From the IMG/VR virus record IMGVR_UViG_3300031839_001380, positions 62,001-126,000 of that record: a DNA stretch of 64,000 nt; one strand, 5' to 3'. How positions within the stretch are numbered: the first letter of the stretch is position 1; every line of letters starts with the position of its first letter. Below the pieces are notes generated by a model. That model was given only the letters and a program-made list of their open reading frames with translations. It was not told where the DNA came from and searched no databases. A program made the translations under genes and the position numbers. Positions 7,163 to 15,776 of this stretch are shown here, piece after piece. This DNA comes from a virus.

Positions 7163-7733
7163 TAGTTATAGAGCCTGGTGATGGTATGTTCTGGACGATC
7201 TGATCAGGTATATTTAAATTTTCAAATACAGGGAGACATTCTTTTCCCACTGTCTCATACTTAGTAATCTTTTTATTACCCTCTAGGATTTTTCCTACAG
7301 GGTTTTTTAATTCTTGTGCTCTACTAGGACACTCTACCTTTGCAGGCGGTGGTGGGGTATTTGTCTCTGCCTTTGGTGTCTCTGGTTTTTTAGTTTCTGG
7401 AGATTTGATAGGTGGGGGTGGTGGAGACTCTGTTGTTATTTCTAGTTTGTTTGGATCATAATCAATAGGATTAAAGCTAGGAGTTCCTGCATCACAGAAT
7501 ACTTGAACACCATCCTTATCCTCATCCTTCAGAGTTTGATTCTCACTACTATCTCTGTGAGACTCAACACATCCTGGCATATTGACAATTGGTATTCCTA
7601 TCTGTGTGGTTACAGGAGGATAGATAGGCAATGCTACCGGTGGATCTGATGTTAACCAGGCTGGTGCTTCGGGAATATTAATCTCTTGTATTCGTATTGG
7701 ATGTATATCCACAATAGAACATAACAAGACCAA
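6933..7733 (-). CDS. Pro-rich hypothetical protein with hydrophobic segment
   Basis: The only convincing minus-strand gene in the window, 266 aa from a TTG at 7733 or 259 aa from a GTG at 7712. The GTG is favoured if the adjacent minus-strand CTAAATA box is its promoter, because transcription would then start past the TTG. The N-terminal half is Pro-rich (TESPPPPPIKSPETKKPE). A conserved-looking middle contains KNPVGKILEGNKKITKYETV. A hydrophobic segment (ITITASIAVVATTSALLA, ~residues 195-212) and a very basic C-tail follow. It may be a virion or membrane-linked protein. Its 3' end overlaps 230 bases of the plus-strand gene. Confidence 0.65.
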   Translation of the reverse strand: MVLLCSIVDIHPIRIQEINIPEAPAWLTSDPPVALPIYPPVTTQIGIPIVNMPGCVESHRDSSENQTLKDEDKDGVQVFCDAGTPSFNPIDYDPNKLEITTESPPPPPIKSPETKKPETPKAETNTPPPPAKVECPSRAQELKNPVGKILEGNKKITKYETVGKECLPVFENLNIPDQIVQNIPSPGSITITASIAVVATTSALLAKPLADLLLKVVKPVTKKVVKKIAALRGKKSPVLSVSERKAEQRDRNRAIKILRSALKPKG

Positions 7734-7736
7734 TCA

Positions 7737-7751
7737 TATTTAGTCTAAATA
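7737..7751. promoter_or_regulatory. Palindromic divergent late promoter boxes
   Basis: TATTTAG-T-CTAAATA is a perfect 15-base palindrome giving a CTAAATA late-type box on each strand. It sits between the minus-strand gene and the fibre gene at 7784. The plus box (7745-7751) is 32 bases before the fibre ATG. The minus box (7743-7737) lies right at the 5' end of the minus-strand gene. Confidence 0.55.
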
Positions 7752-7783
7752 GTCAGAGCAAACAGTTCTCAGTCTGAAGAGAG

Positions 7784-10700
7784 ATGCCACTTAATAAGTT
7801 AGAGAATTTCATCAAGAATACTGAGGGTAAGATTCTTTATGTGAACCCTAACGATCTTGATGCTACAGATAGCATCACGAACCAGGGTAACTCATTAACG
7901 AAACCCTTTAAGACAATTCAGCGAGCACTATTAGAATCAGCAAGATTCTCGTATCAGACTGGATTCGATAACGATATTACCGATAAAACAACGATTCTGT
8001 TGTTCCCTGGCGATCACTTTATTGATAATCGTCCTGGATTTGCCATTAAAAAAGATCCCAGTGATCCAACTAGAGCCGTAGGCGTGTCTCCTATTGGTGC
8101 AGAAACTTTAGGAACAACTGAATTTGCATTATCTTTAACAAGTGAATTTGACTTAACTGTAGAAAATAATCAGCTTTATAGATTCAACTCGGTCAATGGT
8201 GGTGTTGTTATCCCTAGGGGCACATCTCTGGTTGGTCTTGACCTTCGTAAAACTAAGATTAGACCATTATATGTCCCCAACCCAACAGATGATGATGTTC
8301 CCAATAGTGCCATCTTTAGAATTACCGGTAACTGCTATATGTGGCAGTTCTCTCTGTTTGATGGAGTAGGTGACCGGTTAGTATTTACCGATCATCAACA
8401 ATTTACTGATGATAATAGATCTTTCCCAACATTTTCTCACCACAAACTGACATGCTTTGAGTATGCTGATGGTAAGAATGATGTCAAAGGTTATGATATC
8501 ACTGACCTCAGCATGTATTATTACAAGCTGACATATGCTTTCCAAGAAGCATCTGGTCGTGCTATTTCATACGAATGGCCTGAAAATCAGGGCGACTTTG
8601 AAGCAGTTCGCCAAGAAAATGAGATTGTTGGTGCTCTCGGTACTGACCCTCTTGAGATTGCTAGTATCATCTCTGGTGACGGATTAAATCCTACAGCTCA
8701 GATTACTGTTACCACAGAACAAGCACATGGACTCAGTTCTGGTACTCCAATTAAAATCAGTGGAGTTAATGTATCTCAGTATAATATTTCTACTCTTGTT
8801 CAGTCTGTTGTAAACTCAACAACATTTACATATTCTCTTTCCGTCTTCCCCAATAACCTACCAGCGACACCATCTAACATTACAAGTGCTGTTGTTACCA
8901 TTGAATCTGATACTGTAACTGGTGCATCTCCTTATATCTTCAACATCTCATTGCGTTCTGTTTATGGCATGAACGGTATGCACACGGATGGCAGTAAAGC
9001 TACTGGTTTCCGTTCAATGGTTGTGGCTCAATTCACGGGCATTTCATTGCAGAAGGATGACCGTGCATTTGTTAAGTATAATACTCAGTCAAGACTTTAT
9101 GAAGGTATTACATATCAGAAAGTCTCTGGATCTCAACTGGCAGCAGAATCTTCATCTACAGATGCTACTACTGTCTATCACTTAGACTCTGGTGCAGTTT
9201 ATAGGCAAGGATGGGAACAATCTCATATTAAGATCTCAGAAAACGCCGTTGTTCAAGTCGTTTCTGTTTTTGCTATTGGTTATAATGCTCATTTTGTTGG
9301 TGAAAGTGGTGCTGACGCATCTATCACGAACTCTAACTCTAACTTCGGTCAGTTTGCTCTACTTGCTGATGGATTTAGACCCGAAGCATTCCCCAGAGAT
9401 GACCAAGGATATATCACTCATATCACCACACCTCAGCATGTAGATACATCAGCATCTAAAATTGATACTGTAAGTTTCTATCAGTTAGATGTAAGTAAGA
9501 CTAAGAATGTTGGTCTGTCTAGTCACTTATACATTTTCGGTTTTGATCGTCAGGATGAACCACCTCTAGCACTCTCCCAAGGTTTCAGAATTGGTGCTAA
9601 TAAGAACGAGAAATTGTATGTCTCCATTGGCGGTACAGAATATGATGCTGATGTTCGTATGTCAGAAAATGTTCTGACCGGTGTAGCGACAGCTATTCTG
9701 GGAGATCAAACAGGTAGCAAGGAAAGTAAACTTAGTGTACCAAATTCTAATTTTGCATTGACAACGGATGCCATTGGATTGGTAACTGGTGAGAAGATCA
9801 GAATCTTTAGTGATAGTGGAGATCTTTCGGAAGGTCTTCAGTTCAATAAAATCTATTATGCCATTGTAAATTCCCCTACAGAGATTAAAATTGCTACAAC
9901 ATTCTCTAACGCTATCAATAATGTAGCTCTGGAAATCTATGGTGGACAAGATCTAAGAGTTAAGAGTACAGTATCTGATAAGCAGACTGGTGAAATTGGA
10001 CACCCAATTCAATGGGACATTAATCAAGAACAGTGGTTCTTGCATGTTGAGGATGGTAATACAATCTATCCTCAGATTCAAACTAATATCAACCTAGAAG
10101 ATGGAAGTGGAACCAATATTGGTTTTATCAAGAGATTTGAAGATAAGAGAAGTATTGAAGACAAATTATATAAAGTAAGATATGTTATTCCTAAGGAGGC
10201 AGGGAACTCTAGAGACCCTGTAAATGGTTTCATCATTCAAAGCTCTAGTCTCACTGGATTTGCTAAGACTAGTGATCCTACATCCACTACAATCACTCTG
10301 GAGGATAATAACTTCAGAAGAAATCATCAGTTTATTTCTAGTGTTAGTGAGACTGGTGGTGTTGTTACTGTTACGACTGAGCTTCCTCATCAAGTCGAAG
10401 TTGGGGATATTGTTTTTGTAGAGAATGTTCAAGATTCAAATAACACTGGTGGACTTGCCGATAAGGGATATAATGGGTATTTCGCTGTAACTGGTTTGAT
10501 TAATGGATACCAGTTCAATCATTCCAAAACTGATACCTCTGGTGTAGAGAGAAATACTGGTACTCATGTGGATACCAGTAACACTAGGAATCTATTCTTA
10601 CCTAGATTCTCAATCAATAACAATAATAAAAACTTCTCATTGTATCGTAGTACCGTTGTTGAGCCATATCTTACTGGACAAGAAGACGGTGTTTATATCT

Positions 10701-13018
10701 TAGAACTTCTTTCTGCTGATTATTCACCACCGCAGGAATTTACTCCCAAGAAGTACGAACAGAATGTTACTTACTACTATCCCCAACAAGATAGAGACAA
10801 TATTCTAATCAACGCACCTGCTGCACAATCATTTGCAAGGCGCTCACCTTTAGGTAAAGTTGATGTTAATGATTTGACAAATTCATTAACAAGAGAGACA
10901 GTTGACAAGTTTTTAAAAACATTTAATGTTGGTTACGCAGTATCTAGTGTCACCAGTCCCTCTGCTGGTATTTGTACAATTACTTTTGAAAATCAGCATG
11001 ACTTAAGTGGACTCAAGATTCATGAAAATTTGGTCACTTCCTCAGGATATGCTGCAACTACCAGATATAATGTAAAGTTACTCGATGGTAGTGATTGGAA
11101 CGGTGCTACAGCTACAGTTACAGTTGGTGTTGGATCTACCACTATTACTGATCTAGAGGTATTTGCACCTGGATCAGCATATTCTGGTGGAGAAACATTA
11201 ACTATTGATACCTTCCCAGGTTCTACTATTGGTGTCCCAACATCAGGTATTTCTTCATGTATCGGTGATGTTGTAAATATCACTGGCATCGGCACAACTA
11301 GCGACGGACTATTCAGAATTACCAGCGTACCTGATAAGAATAGTATTGCTATCGCAGTAACATCTGGAGATCCTATTGTTGTTGCAGGTCAATATGCTTA
11401 TAGAGTTACTCCATCCGTCTCTATTGCATCTACTCAATTTGATATTGCCACTGGATTGACCACAATCACTACATCAGTTCCACATGGTTTGAAAAGAGGA
11501 GCTAAGTTCAAAGTTGTTGATACCAGTAGTAATAAAGTTGGTGAGTTTATTGTTAATACCGTTGCAGGTGTCACTACATTTACATCTACAACAGTTAATG
11601 ATATTAACTTTGTTGCTGGACATAGAGTATATAAATTTGCATTTGATGGAAACAACCAATCTGTACCTTTATCAGAAGCTATTGGATCAAGATATACTAA
11701 TTTGTATGATGGAGAACATGCAGTAACTAAAGATGCACTGGACAATACAACAACAACGGTAAGACTGCAACTCCCCAATGCTGGTATTGGTACTGATCTA
11801 AGATTCAGACTTGGTGACTATATTGAGATTGATGCTGAGATCATGAGAGTATCTGAGGCAGGTCTAATCGGTGGTGGTAATGATGGTCTCCGTGTTATTC
11901 GTGGTTCACTTGGTACTCTACCCACTGAACATTTTTCTGGTTCCTTGATTAGAAAGATTGCACCATTGCCTATCGAGTTGCGTCGTCCTTCTATTCTTCG
12001 TGCATCTGGACATACATTTGAGTATCTTGGATATGGTCCCGGTAACTATTCAACCGGTCTTCCTCAAGTACAGAACAGAACACTGACTGATGATGAGGAG
12101 TATCTATCTCAGGCACAGGAAAGATCAGCTGGTTCAATTGTATATACTGGTCTGAATAACGAAGGTGACTTCTACATTGGTAACAAGAGAATCTCCTCTT
12201 CTAGTGGTGAAGAATCATCCTTTGGTATTCCTATTCCTACTGTAACTGGTGAGTCTGCATCTACTAACTCTGTTGTATTTGATGAAGTTATTGTTAGACA
12301 GAGAATCATTGTTGAAGGTGGTCCTCAACAGAATATCCTATCTCAGTTTGATGGTCCAGTAACATTCTCTAATGATGTTAACTTCACCGATGATTTAATT
12401 ACAAGTGGAACTGTAGAGCTTGGTGGTTCTATTGAAATTACTGGTGAGTTCCCCAATGGTGCTAAGTTAAACAATGTCTTAGTCGGTGTTGGTACTCAGA
12501 AGACTGAAATTACAACAGTTCCTGGATCTGGTGATCTCGTTCTTAATGCTGCAACTGGATTTGCTGTTGCTATTGCAACTGACACTAAGTACACTGCATC
12601 AGTAACATTTGAGAAACAGGTTAACCTCAATGGTTTTACTACATTCTCTGGTGATGTATACATGAGTGGTGCTGGATTTACATATTGTGGTGGTCCTCTC
12701 CATGTATGTGATGATATTGTTGCATTCTATGGTCAGACTTCCGACCTTTCTATGAAGGAAAATGTTTCCACACTTGAAGATCCACTCGCTAAGGTTCTGC
12801 AGATTCGTGGCACTGAATACGATTGGAAGGCAGGTAACAAGAGCTATACGGGTCACGATGTTGGCGTTATCGCTCAAGATGTTGAAAAAGTTCTTCCTGA
12901 GGCAGTATCTACCAAACCTGATGGCACTAAAGGTGTCCACTATAACAAACTAATTCCTCTTCTTATTGAAGCAGTCAAAGACCTAAGTTCACAAGTCGAT
13001 GACCTAAAGGATAAATAA
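7784..13018 (+). CDS. Large tail-fibre-like structural protein with S74 chaperone domain
   Basis: 1744 aa with a GAAGAGAG ribosome site six bases before the ATG. The N-terminal region (residues ~15-90: KILYVNPNDLDATDS, KPFKTIQRALLESARF) looks like a pectate-lyase/DUF1565-type right-handed beta-helix. The middle holds many beta modules, including an IDAEIMRVSEAG...VIRGSLGT...H unit at ~1345-1385. The last ~95 residues are an intramolecular chaperone/auto-protease of family S74: SDLSMKENV (S1653, K1658), RGTEYDWK, VGVIAQDVEKVLPEAV and KLIPLLIEAVKDL. In this family the domain trimerises fibres and then cleaves itself off. Likely a host-binding fibre; a late promoter box precedes it. Confidence 0.85.
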   Translation: MPLNKLENFIKNTEGKILYVNPNDLDATDSITNQGNSLTKPFKTIQRALLESARFSYQTGFDNDITDKTTILLFPGDHFIDNRPGFAIKKDPSDPTRAVGVSPIGAETLGTTEFALSLTSEFDLTVENNQLYRFNSVNGGVVIPRGTSLVGLDLRKTKIRPLYVPNPTDDDVPNSAIFRITGNCYMWQFSLFDGVGDRLVFTDHQQFTDDNRSFPTFSHHKLTCFEYADGKNDVKGYDITDLSMYYYKLTYAFQEASGRAISYEWPENQGDFEAVRQENEIVGALGTDPLEIASIISGDGLNPTAQITVTTEQAHGLSSGTPIKISGVNVSQYNISTLVQSVVNSTTFTYSLSVFPNNLPATPSNITSAVVTIESDTVTGASPYIFNISLRSVYGMNGMHTDGSKATGFRSMVVAQFTGISLQKDDRAFVKYNTQSRLYEGITYQKVSGSQLAAESSSTDATTVYHLDSGAVYRQGWEQSHIKISENAVVQVVSVFAIGYNAHFVGESGADASITNSNSNFGQFALLADGFRPEAFPRDDQGYITHITTPQHVDTSASKIDTVSFYQLDVSKTKNVGLSSHLYIFGFDRQDEPPLALSQGFRIGANKNEKLYVSIGGTEYDADVRMSENVLTGVATAILGDQTGSKESKLSVPNSNFALTTDAIGLVTGEKIRIFSDSGDLSEGLQFNKIYYAIVNSPTEIKIATTFSNAINNVALEIYGGQDLRVKSTVSDKQTGEIGHPIQWDINQEQWFLHVEDGNTIYPQIQTNINLEDGSGTNIGFIKRFEDKRSIEDKLYKVRYVIPKEAGNSRDPVNGFIIQSSSLTGFAKTSDPTSTTITLEDNNFRRNHQFISSVSETGGVVTVTTELPHQVEVGDIVFVENVQDSNNTGGLADKGYNGYFAVTGLINGYQFNHSKTDTSGVERNTGTHVDTSNTRNLFLPRFSINNNNKNFSLYRSTVVEPYLTGQEDGVYILELLSADYSPPQEFTPKKYEQNVTYYYPQQDRDNILINAPAAQSFARRSPLGKVDVNDLTNSLTRETVDKFLKTFNVGYAVSSVTSPSAGICTITFENQHDLSGLKIHENLVTSSGYAATTRYNVKLLDGSDWNGATATVTVGVGSTTITDLEVFAPGSAYSGGETLTIDTFPGSTIGVPTSGISSCIGDVVNITGIGTTSDGLFRITSVPDKNSIAIAVTSGDPIVVAGQYAYRVTPSVSIASTQFDIATGLTTITTSVPHGLKRGAKFKVVDTSSNKVGEFIVNTVAGVTTFTSTTVNDINFVAGHRVYKFAFDGNNQSVPLSEAIGSRYTNLYDGEHAVTKDALDNTTTTVRLQLPNAGIGTDLRFRLGDYIEIDAEIMRVSEAGLIGGGNDGLRVIRGSLGTLPTEHFSGSLIRKIAPLPIELRRPSILRASGHTFEYLGYGPGNYSTGLPQVQNRTLTDDEEYLSQAQERSAGSIVYTGLNNEGDFYIGNKRISSSSGEESSFGIPIPTVTGESASTNSVVFDEVIVRQRIIVEGGPQQNILSQFDGPVTFSNDVNFTDDLITSGTVELGGSIEITGEFPNGAKLNNVLVGVGTQKTEITTVPGSGDLVLNAATGFAVAIATDTKYTASVTFEKQVNLNGFTTFSGDVYMSGAGFTYCGGPLHVCDDIVAFYGQTSDLSMKENVSTLEDPLAKVLQIRGTEYDWKAGNKSYTGHDVGVIAQDVEKVLPEAVSTKPDGTKGVHYNKLIPLLIEAVKDLSSQVDDLKDK
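13010..13017 (+). promoter_or_regulatory. Late-type promoter box GATAAATA
   Basis: GATAAATA overlaps the stop of the S74 fibre gene and lies 29 bases before the next ATG, the same spacing as the other late boxes. It matches the ATAAATA core. It could be coincidental, because it includes the stop codon. Confidence 0.4.
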
Positions 13019-13045
13019 GTAAAAAGGTCTTGCCACTAAAAGATA

Positions 13046-15766
13046 ATGCCTAATAATTACAAGACAATTATCAACTTCAGAGATGGCATTCAGGTTGATG
13101 CAGATGATCTAATCTCCAATAATGGTCTAGTCGGTATCGGCACAACCATTCCAAGAGAGCAGCTGGACATTCGTGGAAACTTGATTGTCGAAAATCAAGC
13201 TAATTTTAGAGATGTCAATGTAATTGGATATCAAACACATTATGGCAATATTAATGTTGCTGTAGGATATTCAGTTGGAATTGGTACAACAGTACCTGAA
13301 GCAGAATTTCAGGTTGGTGTAGGAACAACAGGTGTCACAATATCAGTCGCAGGTACTGTAACAGCTGTTAAATTTGAAGGTGATGGATCTGGATTGATTA
13401 ATCTTCCTACATCTGTATGGGATAATGATAATCCTGGAGTAGGATCAACAATCTATGCGTTTAGACCTGTTGGTGTATCTGTAACATTCCCACAGGCAGA
13501 TTTTGCTGTTGGTGATATTATTAAACTTGATGCTATTAGTGGTGTTGGTACATTTGAGGGGCTGAGTGCAAAGAACATTACACTTACTGGTAATGCCCAG
13601 CAAGGTAACATCAACATGGTTGGTGATATTGTTGGTGTTCAAACTATCACTGGTAGTGGTAACATTGAACTGACTGGTATTGGTTCATTTAGTGGATTAA
13701 ATATGTCATCAGGTGCCATGATTGGTACTGATCGTGGATTAACATTTACTAATGATGAGAATAGTATTACTTTCATTGGAACCGTAGCCAACTCAGATAG
13801 TCGTCATGGCATCAGGTTTATTGAAACAAGTGGTGCTATTCCAAGACAAGCAATTCTTTTCAACGGTGCCGTAACTGGTGTAGGTAATACCCCAATTGGA
13901 CAAGTTGAGTTCTGGGGACAAGATGATTTAGATCCAGATGCTATTAAGAATAAGCCTAGAGTAGTTGTTACTAGTGAGGGTAAGATTGGTATTGGTAAAT
14001 CTAGAGTTGATCCCAATTTTGATCTCGATGTGGTCGGCACAGGTACATTTAGCGGTTCGCTTGGTGCTGCTGGTGGATTCATTGGCGATGTTATCGGTGA
14101 TATTACTGGTGTCGCAGGTTTGGCGCAAGGATTAACTGGTGTACCTGATATTAGTGTTGATCAGATTGATTCTCTTGGAATTAACAGCATCTTTATTAGA
14201 AACACTGGTATTTCTACATTTGGTGGTGAGATACTTGTATCCAACTTCGTGGGTGTGGGCACAACAAGTTCTGCACTTGGTAAAGGTCTTGGTGTTAGGG
14301 GTGATGCTGATATTGATGGTGATGGCACATTTGCTGGTAACTTAACTGTTGGTGGCGATCTTTCAATCGGTGGTACATTTGGTGGATCTGTAAATATTAG
14401 TGATGTTACTGCTACTGAGTTAGTTGTACTTGGCATTGTCTCTTGTGTACCAGGATCTAGTGCAATTCTGGATGACACAACATTTACCGGTGATATTAAT
14501 CAAACTGGTGGAGATTCTGCATCATTCAAGCAAGTCAATATCGGTGGCACATGTAGAATTCTTACAGATACTTTAGTCTTTGGTGATCTAACCACAGTAG
14601 TTTCTGCATCTGGTACAGTATTTGCTAATCTAAGTGGTATTATCACAACTAATACTGTCAATACAGATGTTATTAACATCAACAATACTTTTAACTTTAC
14701 TGGCGGTGGTATTTGCACCTTTGGAGCTGTTACATTAAATGCCAATAGTGGTCTTGTCACATGTGGCAGTCTTCAAGTTACCGAAGGTGTTGAATGCCAA
14801 TTTATGGTTGCAAATGCAGGTGTTACCACAGTTGCAAACTTAGATATTACTGATGGTGCAGGGACAAACCTGCTGATTACTAGAATCGGATTCAATACTA
14901 CTCTCTCAGGTATTCCTGTTCAGGAAGGAATTGCATTATTTGATAATGCTGAGATTGCCATGCTTGGTGAAGCTGGTATTGGTATTGGATCAACTTCCGG
15001 TAAGAGAGATTCTAATGTAGATCTTTATGTTGGATTAAGAAGAAGCCCTAGCGGTGACTTTATTGGTGGAGAAGCTCTCTTTGAGTCTGGTGTTGGCATT
15101 GGTACTAAATTTGGTCTCAATGACAGTAATGCAGTTGAAATTTATAAAACCACAAAATTCTTTAGCAATTACACAGGCACTGGTGGCACTGATGGTGGAC
15201 CAGTTAGAGTTGGATTTGATACTGCACTTCCAAACTCTACTCTTGACCTAGGAGAATCTAGCGGTAGTATTATTCTTTCCAGACAAAATGATTCTACCCC
15301 AGATGGTACACAACCAGGATGTTTGTGGTTTGATATTAATTCAAATGTCAACCAATTATTCTATGAAGATAGGTTGAATAATCCTGTTGGTATTAAGACT
15401 GTTATTAATGAAACTCATGATCCTGTCTCGTATCTTGAGGAACTTGGATACCTTGGCGGTATCGTCGAAAACGATGCTGATAGAGCAACTCAGATTAATA
15501 ATAATGTTGACAATCTTGTTCAACCTGGATCTGAGTTCGGTGTAAGTGCTACCGGATTTGGTACTGCACATATGATCTATAACAAGGCATATAATAAGCA
15601 CCAATATGCAACTCAACAGGGTTCCAGTGCAACTGATGCGAGTATCTTCAGATCCTTTGTGTCTTCTGGAACTTCAGCCCTAAATATTGAGCAGGACGCA
15701 TCCGATCCGACTAAAGTGTATATCACAGTTGCTGGTATTGGTTCGGTTACATTTACACTTTCCTAG
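13046..15766 (+). CDS. Tail-fibre-like structural protein with GIGTT repeats
   Basis: 906 aa. The sequence is built of repeated short beta units containing VGIGTT or VGVGTT (for example GLVGIGTTIPREQLDIRGN near residue 30, GVGTTSSALGKGLGVRG near ~410) and long runs of nested Gly/Thr/Ser/Val strands, typical of an elongated trimeric fibre. Residues ~790-906 form a distinct C-terminal domain starting SYLEELGYLGG and ending IAGIGSVTFTLS-like. The gene sits between the S74 fibre and the collagen-like protein, so it is probably part of the same adhesion apparatus. No enzymatic motif is visible. Confidence 0.75.
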   Translation: MPNNYKTIINFRDGIQVDADDLISNNGLVGIGTTIPREQLDIRGNLIVENQANFRDVNVIGYQTHYGNINVAVGYSVGIGTTVPEAEFQVGVGTTGVTISVAGTVTAVKFEGDGSGLINLPTSVWDNDNPGVGSTIYAFRPVGVSVTFPQADFAVGDIIKLDAISGVGTFEGLSAKNITLTGNAQQGNINMVGDIVGVQTITGSGNIELTGIGSFSGLNMSSGAMIGTDRGLTFTNDENSITFIGTVANSDSRHGIRFIETSGAIPRQAILFNGAVTGVGNTPIGQVEFWGQDDLDPDAIKNKPRVVVTSEGKIGIGKSRVDPNFDLDVVGTGTFSGSLGAAGGFIGDVIGDITGVAGLAQGLTGVPDISVDQIDSLGINSIFIRNTGISTFGGEILVSNFVGVGTTSSALGKGLGVRGDADIDGDGTFAGNLTVGGDLSIGGTFGGSVNISDVTATELVVLGIVSCVPGSSAILDDTTFTGDINQTGGDSASFKQVNIGGTCRILTDTLVFGDLTTVVSASGTVFANLSGIITTNTVNTDVININNTFNFTGGGICTFGAVTLNANSGLVTCGSLQVTEGVECQFMVANAGVTTVANLDITDGAGTNLLITRIGFNTTLSGIPVQEGIALFDNAEIAMLGEAGIGIGSTSGKRDSNVDLYVGLRRSPSGDFIGGEALFESGVGIGTKFGLNDSNAVEIYKTTKFFSNYTGTGGTDGGPVRVGFDTALPNSTLDLGESSGSIILSRQNDSTPDGTQPGCLWFDINSNVNQLFYEDRLNNPVGIKTVINETHDPVSYLEELGYLGGIVENDADRATQINNNVDNLVQPGSEFGVSATGFGTAHMIYNKAYNKHQYATQQGSSATDASIFRSFVSSGTSALNIEQDASDPTKVYITVAGIGSVTFTLS

Positions 15767-15776
15767 GGATTGATAT

